From the NCBI RefSeq assembly GCF_014066305.1, contig NW_023501051.1, positions 124,001 to 188,000 on the forward strand: a DNA stretch of 64,000 bases, written 5' to 3'. Position numbers and translations under genes: made by a program. The DNA comes from Letharia columbiana. Its lineage: Eukaryota; Ascomycota; Lecanoromycetes; Lecanorales; Parmeliaceae. Position 1 is the first letter of the stretch. Every line of letters begins with the position of its first letter. Below are positions 38,139-47,399 of the stretch, piece after piece. The notes beneath the pieces are model-generated. The model was not told the origin of the DNA. It was given only the letters and a program-made list of their open reading frames with translations, and ran no database searches.

Positions 38139-38987
38139 ATGCAAGTCATGTGCGGGTCCCTGATTCGCCATGTCAAAAACAGTCAGAAGATGCCGAAGCA
38201 GCCCGAGACACAAAACCGCTGGTTCACGCTACCTCGTGAGATACGTGATATGGTCTACCGTGAGGTTCTATGTAAAAAATACTTGGTCCAATGGTCAGCG
38301 AGGTGGAAAAGGGGAAAGGCTGTGTTTAACGACGATAGACCTTTATTCTGGTTTAGGGGCAGACACTGGTCCTGGAGAGGACTCTTCTGGATGATTAAGA
38401 GACCACTGTTCTGGGCCGACATTGCTCTACTCTTGACGTCACAAGCCATCAGTCAGGAAGCAATCGACATCATGTATGAAGGAAGCTCGTTCTGCGTTTA
38501 TTTGGGGCAGCAATCGATACGATGGTACCGCATGACCCCGTTACCCCCTCAGCAACTGTTGGCTCGTATGCAAAATTTCGAGATCGGAATGTGCGTGTGT
38601 GACACCCTGGACCGCACAGCAAGCGAGACCTGGTTCAAGAATTTCGACGGCAGTCACACCATGCGCAACACCTGCCGCATTTCGTTTCCCTGCTACTACT
38701 GCCTACTCGAGTTATACGACGATCATGCACTCTTTTCACGAGCCTGTCGGTCTCTCGTTGGCTTCAAGGCAGTGACCATCACGCTTCAGCTCCCCTGTGC
38801 ACATGCAGACTTAGAGGAAGAATTGTCAGAACTCTGTAATTCGATGAGGGAAGGTTTCAAGACGGCGTTGGAACCTGACCTTGGGCCTGGCCGTTGCTAC
38901 GATGTTGAGCACGCTTTCTTTCTGGAGTTCCATCCTCGCAAGTATCTCGAAGATGTTCAGGCAGTTCTGCCAACGTCGGCAGGGTGA
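38139..38987 (+). CDS. LPxEIR-motif protein (2EXR/DUF7730-like), function unknown
   Basis: Intronless, 282 aa. Begins after a short basic stretch with RWFTLPREIRDMVYREVL, the F-box-like/2EXR opening motif that is expanded in Dothideomycetes and Sordariomycetes. Next comes a Trp-rich segment (WFRGRHWSWRGLFWMIKRPL), then LLLTSQAISQEAIDIMYEGS, which is also typical of the family, and a Cys-containing C-terminal half. Alternative start at 38190 (MPKQPETQ). Members have no assigned biochemical role; a protein-interaction or F-box-like role is only a guess. Confidence 0.75.
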   Translation: MQVMCGSLIRHVKNSQKMPKQPETQNRWFTLPREIRDMVYREVLCKKYLVQWSARWKRGKAVFNDDRPLFWFRGRHWSWRGLFWMIKRPLFWADIALLLTSQAISQEAIDIMYEGSSFCVYLGQQSIRWYRMTPLPPQQLLARMQNFEIGMCVCDTLDRTASETWFKNFDGSHTMRNTCRISFPCYYCLLELYDDHALFSRACRSLVGFKAVTITLQLPCAHADLEEELSELCNSMREGFKTALEPDLGPGRCYDVEHAFFLEFHPRKYLEDVQAVLPTSAG

Positions 38988-41667
38988 GCGCTTGTCCTCG
39001 GGGAAGATACTGAGTCTGAGGCTGCGACATGATGAAAGTGCTCCTTTTCGGAGGAACTCGCCAAGGTCAAGCAATGATTGTGGTTCAGAGCTGGAGAACT
39101 CGTCATGAGCTTTCCAATAGTACATGAAAATCCTCCGGGGTATCCATCCACACTGAATCCTTTCTCGGCAACGAACACTCGAATGTAGGGTTGTGCTTGT
39201 GAAATTTGCAAGACTCTCCTCCCTCCTAATCTGTCACATCAACGCAACTTTCCCACCAAGAAGCATATAACAAAGCGATTGTTGCCAAAGAAATCCGCTT
39301 GGCATTATCCATGACCAACAGAGGCTCTACTTGGGCTCTTCGCACCATATCTTCCGCTATCTCGTACTCTGGCAGAGTTCTTGTTTCAGGGGGTAAGACT
39401 TATAGGGACCCTTTAGGCGTCGATCACCAGATTCCGGAGGTCAGGTCCCAAAACCTTAGGCGTTCTTAGGGCACAAGTCCCGAGAGCTGGGCGTCAAACT
39501 TTCCCACCACCCCGGTTGCCTCTCATCATAAGTCAAGAACGACTGAAGCTACAAGAGGTATCTCCAAAGCACATTTACAATCCATCAAACTATCTGAAGA
39601 TTCACAGTCAAGGACTTAATTGTATCCTTCATTTTTGGGAAGCTATCGCATTGCCACATCTCCTTTGAACTTCTGTGCCTTGACCGTGCCAGGAATGGGA
39701 TACTTTTCGCTTTGGTCATGTCAAGTCCGGGAGGCCAAGCAACACAAAAAGGATGGACTGAAGGAGCAGAAAGGTCTGGAGAGGCAGGATATCGGCGCTG
39801 AAGTGGGTAGGGTGTCAAGGCGTGAAGGATTTTCAGGACGTTATCGTAGATTAACAGTTGGCCAATCATGCCAGGATAATGTAGATTGAGTACTTTACGA
39901 TTCTAGGTATTCATAGCAAGATGATGTAAGGGTTCCCCCCTAAACGAGGATCGCCCGGGTAGAGTACCGTACCGAGAAAATCTACCTTAATTAATACGAG
40001 AAAATGCCCACCTGAAATCTGGCCTGCTACACGCATACGCCGCTCTTTGCTCTAAATTTGTCCGGACAAACATAAACTCGGTTCGCTTACTCTCAGTAGA
40101 TTCAAGCCCTCAAACTTACGGAGGTTGCCACCGAAAGTCCTGAACATGCGCTAAAACCCTTGGCATTCTTGGCATTTCTAGCATTTTGGCAAATTTCTTG
40201 AATAGCTTCATAATCTACATACGATGTTTCATATAATTACGTATGTACTGATTTGCTCGGTTAGCTGGATCATAGGGCCGCTTATCCCCTCCTTCACGGC
40301 CCTCCCGATACTCGTTACCGCCTCGTAAACGAATAACTTCGGCAATATGTCTAGGCATACGCTGCTATCGCTACTGTGCACACAGTAATATCGCAACTGT
40401 ATACCCCGTATGCATGCAGTAATATCGCTACTATGTACTTCATATGCATGCACTCCATATATATAGCATTGATGTCGCTACTATGCAAAGCATTGATATT
40501 TAAGATATTCAAGATATTTGCCAAGAAGAAACCTAAACTCGTTTCACTAACTCTCCGTAGGTTCAGGATTCGGTCAAAACTAGCTAGACGAGAATCCCAA
40601 CTTTCGTTTTTGGAGGAGAGATCTGGATTGTTCCTGGTTCGGGCGACCCGTCAGGGCGGGGCCCCGTCAACCGGAGTGCTTGGGCGCTTTTGATAGGGCT
40701 GAAACATCAAAGCGCTTGTACTGGTACTAATCTTAGTACTCGGAATATATTTAAGGCCCGAGGCGGCCAGACTCAAAATGCAATGAATACGATGCAACGG
40801 CCCAATGCAACGCTCTACTCTTTTGGTAGAAGACCATGGTAGACAAGTGGTGGACAGTCTACAGAAGGTGCTGGAAAGAGTCGATCCCGTCCAGAAGATC
40901 CTCACCTCTATTGCTTCCATTCCTTGGGCTTTATCACTTTTTTCAAGGCTCCATCCACTCCGATCTCTGTTATCGGGAAAGGTAAAACCCCCGACTTTAT
41001 AGTCAGACAACGCTCCTTGTCAGCTTACTTGTTCGCTGTCTTCAATTCGAGACTCGTGACAGAGAGCAATGTTAGGGTCGTGATATGTCTGCGTTGTGTC
41101 GAGTATAAGTCTGCTAGTCTCCTCCGAAAGGAGCGATTGGTTGCGACCCTTGAGTCTTTCCAACGCAAAACTTTGCTCACAACATATTGCTTCCGCAAAT
41201 GTACCCGTCAATGACACTCTATTTCGGTCGTATGTCTTATTACCTGGAAATGTGCATCTCATCGAGAGGGAGAAAATGCTATTCGTCAAACGTGGACATG
41301 CTCTCCCAATCCTCCATATGCAGTCGCCCGTGTTTTTGCAGATCATTACAATATCCATCGTTCATGTCCATAGGTATCGAGAGTTCCGACTCGGACATGC
41401 CCGGCCTCACTGACAGCATGACATGATGGCTTCGCGACCTCCTTAAATGCGTGAGTCTTTACCCCAATGCAGGTAACTCCTATTCTAAGCTTTCGGTACC
41501 TCCCTGTCAAAGTCTCATGACACTGCCGAGATAGAGGCGAGCACCGATGATGGCGTGCTTAGGAGAGCGATCCTGGCGCGTATACATCCTCTCCACTGCC
41601 CCCAACACAAGAGCCTATCCAATGTCTCTCAAATGCATGATCTTTCAGCCTGGGAAGTTGCAGGTCA
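38988..41667. other. 2.7-kb intergenic region with short diverged repeats
   Basis: No supportable gene. At 40350-40490 there are several imperfect copies of a unit with CAGTAATATCGC, CTACTATG and ATATGCATGCA. Two longer related segments at about 40066-40115 and 40528-40578 both contain AAACTCG and ACTCTC...GTAG(A/G)TTCA. The area looks like decayed repeat sequence, less altered than the left-end block. Confidence 0.55.
40350..40490. repeat. Imperfect tandem repeat with TATCGCTACTATG core
   Basis: The words TATCGCTACT, CAGTAATATCGC and ATATGCATGCA recur three or four times with variation over about 140 bp. Open frames through it are not convincing genes. Confidence 0.6.
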
Positions 41668-42585
41668 ATGCTGCAAAAACCATCCATGACGGAGTCTTCA
41701 TTGCCTGTTGCGACGATCCGCCGCTGCCTCTACAGGGATCTTGACCGGGTCATTCCCATCTACAATCACTACGTCTCCAATACCATCGTGTCCTTGGACC
41801 TAGACACCAAACCTATCCTATACATGCAAAAGTTGTACAACTCCGTCCTCGATCAGGATCTGCCCTTCCTCATCGTAACCATCAGCAATGATCATACTCC
41901 CGCTCGCAAAGAAGAAGACATCATAGGTTATGCATACGCAAACTTTTACCGCCGCTTGCCTGCCTTCGGCGGTACCGTCGAAATTCTCATCTACCTTGAC
42001 CCAAATGCCACGGGCCAAGGGATTGGGAAGAGACTGCTGGACGTTCTGATGGTGACGTTGAAGGAGGTCACTCCGGCTACCGACCGGGACCATGGTATCA
42101 GGGAGGTGTTGGCGATTGTACCTGTGGATGAAGGGCGTGATGCTAGTGGATTTTTTCGGAAAGGGGGGTTCGAGGACAGGGGATTGTTGAAAGGAGTTGG
42201 GTGGTACGTATATTTCGGAGTATATCCTTCCTGTTCGATAGCAGATAGCTTCACTCCTCCGCAGTGTCCTTTTGTTGGGGCTGCATGCTATCTTTTCGGG
42301 ACCAGAAAGCTTCTTCACTCTCCAGCACTGTCTTTTTGTTTGGGTGAAAGGCCAGGGTTTGGCAGCAAAAGGATTTTTCAGCTCTCTCAACTGGTCTCAT
42401 TTCTCGGGATTACCTGAAAACAGCGACACTGACTCTGAAATCTACGCAGGAAGATGGGGAGGTGGATTGACACCAGAACTTTTCAACGGTCCCTTGCTGA
42501 GGAGCCAAAGGATGGAGAGAAGGCCGTGCAGAAGAAGAGACAGCCAAAGCGACACTGGTGGAGCTCTGTGTTTCGCCGAAGATGA
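41668..42585 (+). CDS. GNAT N-acetyltransferase (phosphinothricin acetyltransferase-like)
   Basis: Probable acetyl-CoA-dependent N-acetyltransferase. Exons 41668-42203 and 42450-42585 give 223 aa; a second ATG at 41686 would give 217 aa and better fits the usual start (TIRRCLYRDLDRVIPIYNHY). It has the order expected of the family: IIGYAYANFYR (beta 4), VEILIYLDPNATGQGIGKRL with the acetyl-CoA-binding Q/R-x-x-G-x-G/A loop, and GFFRKGGFEDRG. Across the intron comes GVGW/KMGRWIDTRTFQRSL, the classic final strands. The tail is basic. The substrate (amino acid analogue, polyamine or antibiotic) is unknown. Its only intron is a large introner-like element. Confidence 0.88.
42204..42449 (+). mobile_element. 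introner-like element 5 (long form)
   Basis: 246-nt intron in phase 2 of a Trp codon. It starts GTACGTATATTTCGGAG and ends GACTCTGAAATCTACGCAG, and the two ends are near reverse complements. The middle is longer than in the other copies and holds the related words CTCCGCAGTGTCCTTTTG and TCCAGCACTGTCTTTTTG, so it may contain an internal duplication. Confidence 0.75.
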
Positions 42586-42827
42586 CGGCTGGCAAGGCCG
42601 ATGGTACGGGACTAATGAGAACGGTCCATTGGATACTACACTCCAGAGGAATAGACGGAGAGCAAGGGTCAAGACTTGCAGGGATTCGATGTACAGGGCT
42701 AATATGCCGGGCTTCACCGCAGCGGGGAGGTATTCGATTTAGATTCTCACACATAGAAGATCATATGATGTGTCCCCATGTACAATACCCCGACCCAGAT
42801 CCCATTGCCAAACCCTATCCAGACGCC

Positions 42828-43643
42828 TTACTCATCCTTGGTCGGTGTTGCTGCCCTAGCAGGCTTGCTGCTTCGGTCGCCACTTGCGATGGAGAGACCG
42901 TGCAATATGTCACGGGCGAACTCATAGACCATGTAGCTGGGGAAGACGAGCCATAATCCGCTACCGACGGTGTCAGCGTCGCTCCTTGAATGCAAAATGG
43001 GGGACGTAGGACGGAAAACCCACTTTGGGATGATCCACAGGAAGAGCAACGACAGCGCATCATTGTGCCCGATATTGTCGAAGCCGGAGAAAAACTCATT
43101 GCACCCTTCCCGACCTCATCAGCCCCGCCTTCCCCACACCCCCCCAACCGGGGAAAAAAAAAAACAGAAAAAGAAAAAAACCCCAACTCACAATAAAGCA
43201 CCGTCTTACTCACCGTCATCACGCTCACCGCGAACCCCACCAAACACGCCACCCCGCCCCACCCACCCCCCACCACCCCACCCTCCCCACACCGCCACAC
43301 CACCCACAGGTACGCCGCGTAGCCGACGCTCTCCACGACGTTCAGCCCCGCCTGCGCGCCCGTGAAGCCGTTGCGCGCCTCCCACGCCTCGGCCCCGTAC
43401 ATGTGGTCGACGCGGCCGTAGAGGGCGTAGGGCAGGAAGAGGGGCGCGTGCAGAGCGCCCCGGGGGGCCATCGAGTGGGGGCGCAGCAGCACGTAGGCCG
43501 TGTCCCAGCATACGAGGGGCAGGGAGACGAGGAGCCAGAGGAGGGTCAGGGGGGGGGGGTGTGGGTCCAGGGGGGGGGGGGGGGGGGGGGGGTGGTGGGG
43601 TGGGGGGGGGGAAGGTGGTTGGGTGGGAGCGGGTTGAGACCAT
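42828..43643 (-). CDS. multi-pass membrane protein, frame broken at a poly-G run
   Basis: Conserved-looking fungal membrane protein of unknown function. Exons on the minus strand: from about 43643 to 43192, then 43105-43024 and 42960-42828; introns of 86 and 63 nt. Hydrophobic helices: LTLLWLLVSLPLVCWDTAYV, GLNVVESVGYAAYLWVVWR, a Gly/Val-rich helix ending in SVMTVSKTVLYW, and DALSLLFLWIIPNGLWLVF. Between helices 1 and 2 is HAPLFLPYALYGRVDHMYG. The ATG at 43643 (MVSTRSHPTTF) opens a different frame from the membrane helices; the shift falls in the homopolymer at about 43570-43593, where a miscounted base is the simplest cause. Four helices with a short tail loosely resemble EXPERA-type proteins; this is not established. 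Confidence 0.65.
43570..43593. repeat. poly-G homopolymer run
   Basis: About 24 consecutive G within a G-rich stretch, overlapping the N-terminal coding part of the membrane protein on the other strand. Length is likely unreliable in the assembly. Confidence 0.85.
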
Positions 43644-44511
43644 GGTTTTGGTGTGGTTGGTTTGGTTCGGGAAGAGGGGGTTGTTGTTGGGGGGGGTGGA
43701 AGGGAGTGGAACGGAGTGGAGTGGAGTGGGTGATGATGCTTTGTCGGTCTTGGAATGGGGCTAGTACTGATCGGGCGACGTGCATTGATCCCTTTTTACG
43801 GCGGATGTCTCGTCCTCGGGGATGCGCGGACACGGTGCGGTGTGACAAGCGCAATGTTGCCTGCGGGTTGCAGAGGGCACGATCTTCGTTGGTGCTATGT
43901 ATACACCACCCAGTCAGGAATTCCAAGGAAGTGCTTCCGTCACTCGACAGGCCATTGGCGAGAGTGACTTGTTGCATTGAGTCGGGTACCTTTTCAGGCT
44001 CGGGAGGCATGAAATCTGGCAGCTGTGTTGGATTCCAAGCTCTGTTATCTGTTTCTCAATGCTCGAGATCCGCGGGGTTTTTCAGAAGGGTTCATGATTG
44101 GGTCCGTGGTTGACGGCATTCCTGGCTCAAAAGAGCTAGGTTTCTCGATTTTCCTGGTTGTCAGGCTCGTGTTTGATGGCATTTTTGGACAGCAATGAGT
44201 GGTCCTGGCTTGTTGATACAATATGGACTCCCAAATCGAGCGCCTCAAACCTTCTCACTGGGGCAGCATTTGGATGTGGTCCGCGATAGCATACATAATT
44301 CTCCGAACGCTTGCTGCCTTTAATATTGCTAATTCTTTTCAGGTCAGAAAGAAGCGGAAGATCCACTAATAGTACTATCTACCGTCAAGAGCAGCCTCAA
44401 CTCTTCAAATCGTTCCATCCCCTGCCAAAATTCGGTATGTCGGTTCCATTATCTCACCTTTCGATGCCTGCTTCACTGGCCTTGTCCTCATCCTTCGAAG
44501 TACTCACAATC
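43644..44511. other. Intergenic, 0.87 kb
   Basis: G-rich for the first 100 bp, with GGAGT repeats near 43705-43730. No gene supported. The end of this stretch may include a 5' exon or UTR intron of the 44.5-kb gene (donor GTATGT at 44436, acceptor CGAAG near 44500). Confidence 0.5.
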
Positions 44512-45054
44512 ATGACGCCATCATCAACGCACTCCAGCAAGTCATCCAAGCAAGAAGTGCCATCAACGTCCGAAAACGGAAATCCTACTAGAGCTCCTAG
44601 AGATGAATGCAAAGGATACATTTTTATTTTGATAACGATGCTCCTGTTGCTGGTGGCATTCATAGAGAATATGCAGATTCAAGACAACTGGCTGTCCAGC
44701 GCCAGACACCAACAGCAGGTGGCTAAAGTGCAACGCTGGCAGCAAGAGGTACCTGAAATGCAGCAAACACAGCAGGACTGGCGGTCTCACATGGAGAACA
44801 ATTACGACGAGTTGCAAGAATGCAAATCTAAGCTTGAAGAAGCAGATAGCAGATTGGAGAAGACGACGCTCTCCAGCTCCAGCGTGACCAGTTTGACTGG
44901 GGCTACCAACATGATACCCTTGGAAACGTTGAGATTGGCTTTCCAAGAGACTGTGAAATGGAGGTCATGCGCCTCGGGAGAGGTTGAGTCGGTTGAGGTT
45001 CAAGGCAGTGACGGCAGCCGTATGATATGGTCATGCAACAGAAGCAAGCATTAG
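44512..45054 (+). CDS. small single-pass membrane protein with coiled coil
   Basis: 180 aa from the ATG at 44512. A Ser-rich hydrophilic N-terminus of about 40 residues is followed by one TM helix (YIFILITMLLLLVAFI). A Gln/Glu-rich amphipathic stretch (VAKVQRWQQEVPEMQQTQQD through CKSKLEEADSRLEK) is predicted by eye to be coiled coil. The C-terminus ends CNRSKH. The frame is open further upstream (to 44311) with an alternative ATG at 44437, but GTATGT there looks like a splice donor, so I prefer the later start. The family is not recognised. Support is the clean TM-plus-coiled-coil layout and the long open frame. Confidence 0.5.
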   Translation: MTPSSTHSSKSSKQEVPSTSENGNPTRAPRDECKGYIFILITMLLLLVAFIENMQIQDNWLSSARHQQQVAKVQRWQQEVPEMQQTQQDWRSHMENNYDELQECKSKLEEADSRLEKTTLSSSSVTSLTGATNMIPLETLRLAFQETVKWRSCASGEVESVEVQGSDGSRMIWSCNRSKH

Positions 45055-47034
45055 AGGTTCTGGGCAGATCTTCGCGGAGTCTCGTGGTGCGGAAACGGGG
45101 ATAGACGCAAGATTTTTTTGTGAGAATGGTTGCAATACAAGAAATTCCGTGACTGAATGGTCATGAGTCCTGAACACTCGGACCGATAGACAGAAATTGC
45201 TACAGTCCATTCTGAAGGTGCATAAGCAACGGTTGTATCGTTGTCGTCGCCGGCTCTCCAACATGCTAGGGTCCAGGCAAAACATTGCAGCAAAATACAG
45301 CAGCTAGTATTGGTCGATCACCAGACGACCCAACTACTTCTAGTATAGATGGAGAATTTACCTAGTATGCGGAGAGCACACCGTGTGATCTACGCAATCA
45401 ATCAATAGCTAGGTAACTTATAGAAGCCAACTTCTCGGCGAACATTGGATGCCTGGCAGACCTGCAGGGTCTTCTCACTCGAACCACGAGCTCACAGGTC
45501 GGACAGGAAGCCACTCCTAATCCGGACTCGCTTCCATCGTGATCTCTGAGACCTCGGTCCATGCAAAGAAAGACGTGAAGAGAGAACAATGACGACTTTC
45601 GTGCGTACGCAGGGGACGGGACCATATGACGGGCACCTAGCCTTCTACAAGTGTTGAAATCTCTCGTAACAGTGCAAATCTTGCCATACTTTCAGACGCC
45701 ACCGTTGCCAGAGCCGTGGAAAGTCGGGTACGACCATGGCTCCTGCAGGATCTCCGAAGCTGTTCGGCTACAGGCAGGACTTGCCTTCTCCGCGACCGAT
45801 CTCATACTCCTGGGTCATTGCCGGCAAAAATTGACATAAGCGAGCGGTGATCTCGAGCTAGCAGCGGGTATCCTGAGGGTATTGTGTCATTTGTGTGTTT
45901 CTGCGAGCGGTGGTGAGGATCTCGTCTGAAAAAGGCCCTTCGGCACTCTTTCCAAGAGCGGGGTAGCAATCTAGATTCCACGTCGTCAAGGTACTTATCA
46001 CATGTGGCTTTGACCATGATTCAGTGGCATCATATAAGCTGACTGCATGCACATTTCCTTTCATTTCATACACCGAAATTCGCACCCCCTGCACACACAT
46101 ATGTTCCCAAGCCTAGTTTCCGAAGATAGTCGCGTGAAGTACGTGGGGTACTACTAATAATACTTCTGGTAGAGCTAGTAATCTCGCCTAACTTCTAGTA
46201 TGAGACTTTGACTTTTACCCCTTGTCTAAGGTATCTGATTCGTCAAATAAAGGAAAAGATGTTTAGTCAGCGTTTCGCAGCGCATACTAAAATCTATTAA
46301 AGATCTTACTTCAACGTACAGCCGAGGGTACGGAAAGCAAGCAAGGCGAAGACAAGGGGAAATATTTGCAAATTCGTCTAATTGCACGGACGTCTTCTTC
46401 TTTCAAAGAGCCGCACTAACATGGACGTCATGCAGAGGCGGGGTGCATATTTAGTCGGCCTCTCGGTCATGAAGGTGGGCAATTTTGTCCAATCGAATGT
46501 GCAGATTTCTTTCGAACTTTCCATGGCTTTTCCAGACCTCTTGGCAAGTTGGCCGTTAAAAAGGCCTTTTTACCCGTGCTAGATCCCGTAGGCTTGATGT
46601 CCGTCATTGATCACATAGTCCGAACTCAGAGATCTTCACTTCAACCTGTCACTCCAGGGAAAATCCTGCAACCCTGCAACTCTGTAAGCCTGCAATCCTG
46701 CATCCCGTCTCGAATTACGTCCCGAGGGTGTCTCGACCACGACGCCTTTTGTTTGACGCGAGTCTCAAGACCCCGCTTCTCTTGGCGGTCATCCGACTTT
46801 GCTGGCCGCTGGCAGGGGCGTCAAGAAGGATAGAGGATGGGGGAAGAGGATGATGGAACCCATGACGCTACAGTGACGGCGGGTGTAGTAAATGATTAAA
46901 GATTAAATGAATTAATTTGGCCTTATGCTATGAACCCGGGGGGTCGGGGCAAGGGTCAGGAGATGGTGGCAGATGTTAAAAAGCTTAGAAGACGGATCAT
47001 GCGGGTGTAAGCAATGCGCGAACATGGATATGGT

Positions 47035-47045
47035 CTGGGGCGGGG
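47035..47045 (+). promoter_or_regulatory. paired CreA-type sites before beta-glucosidase gene
   Basis: CTGGGGCGGGG contains two abutting matches to the CreA/Mig1 consensus SYGGRG (CTGGGG and GCGGGG, sharing one G), about 360 bp before the ATG. A third match, CCGGGG, lies near 46936. CreA mediates glucose repression of glycosidase genes in filamentous fungi. Binding is inferred from the motif only. Confidence 0.4.
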
Positions 47046-47283
47046 TACTCTAGTCACTAGTCTTCCCTACCTTTAATTTTGCACAAAAGCGTTGGTCGTT
47101 GTCTGGACCAACATGTCCAAGTACCGGCCGAACTGAGCGACGTTGAGACTCACTTCAAAGGCTCCGGGGTGTTTACAAAGTTTTATAATATTTTAATATT
47201 CATGCAGGAGCCAGCGAGCTTGATAAATGCGCCGTCTCATCATTCTCGCATAAGTACGTAGGTACATCAAATATCAAAAGATT

Positions 47284-47291
47284 GCTATAAA
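47284..47291 (+). promoter_or_regulatory. TATA-like element
   Basis: CTATAAAG about 110 bp before the beta-glucosidase ATG, at a plausible distance for a core promoter. Confidence 0.4.
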
Positions 47292-47399
47292 GAGCTCGAC
47301 CGATGCCCATTCATCTGTTGCATCCCCATCACATTGCCCTTCCTCACTTCCATTTACACGTTGACGATTATTAGCTGCACGTAGATACCGCCCCCCATC

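Larger units (their letters stand above)
45055..47399. other. 2.3-kb intergenic region upstream of beta-glucosidase
   Basis: No gene supported; short frames only. The last about 500 bp are the likely promoter of the beta-glucosidase gene, with CreA-type sites and a TATA-like element. A shorter C/T-rich stretch lies at about 46655-46700 with repeats of CCTGCAA/CCTGCAT. Confidence 0.55.

Noticed and set aside
43403..44113. 236-codon plus-strand frame
   Set aside because: Gly/Val-rich shadow of the membrane protein gene extended through the poly-G run.
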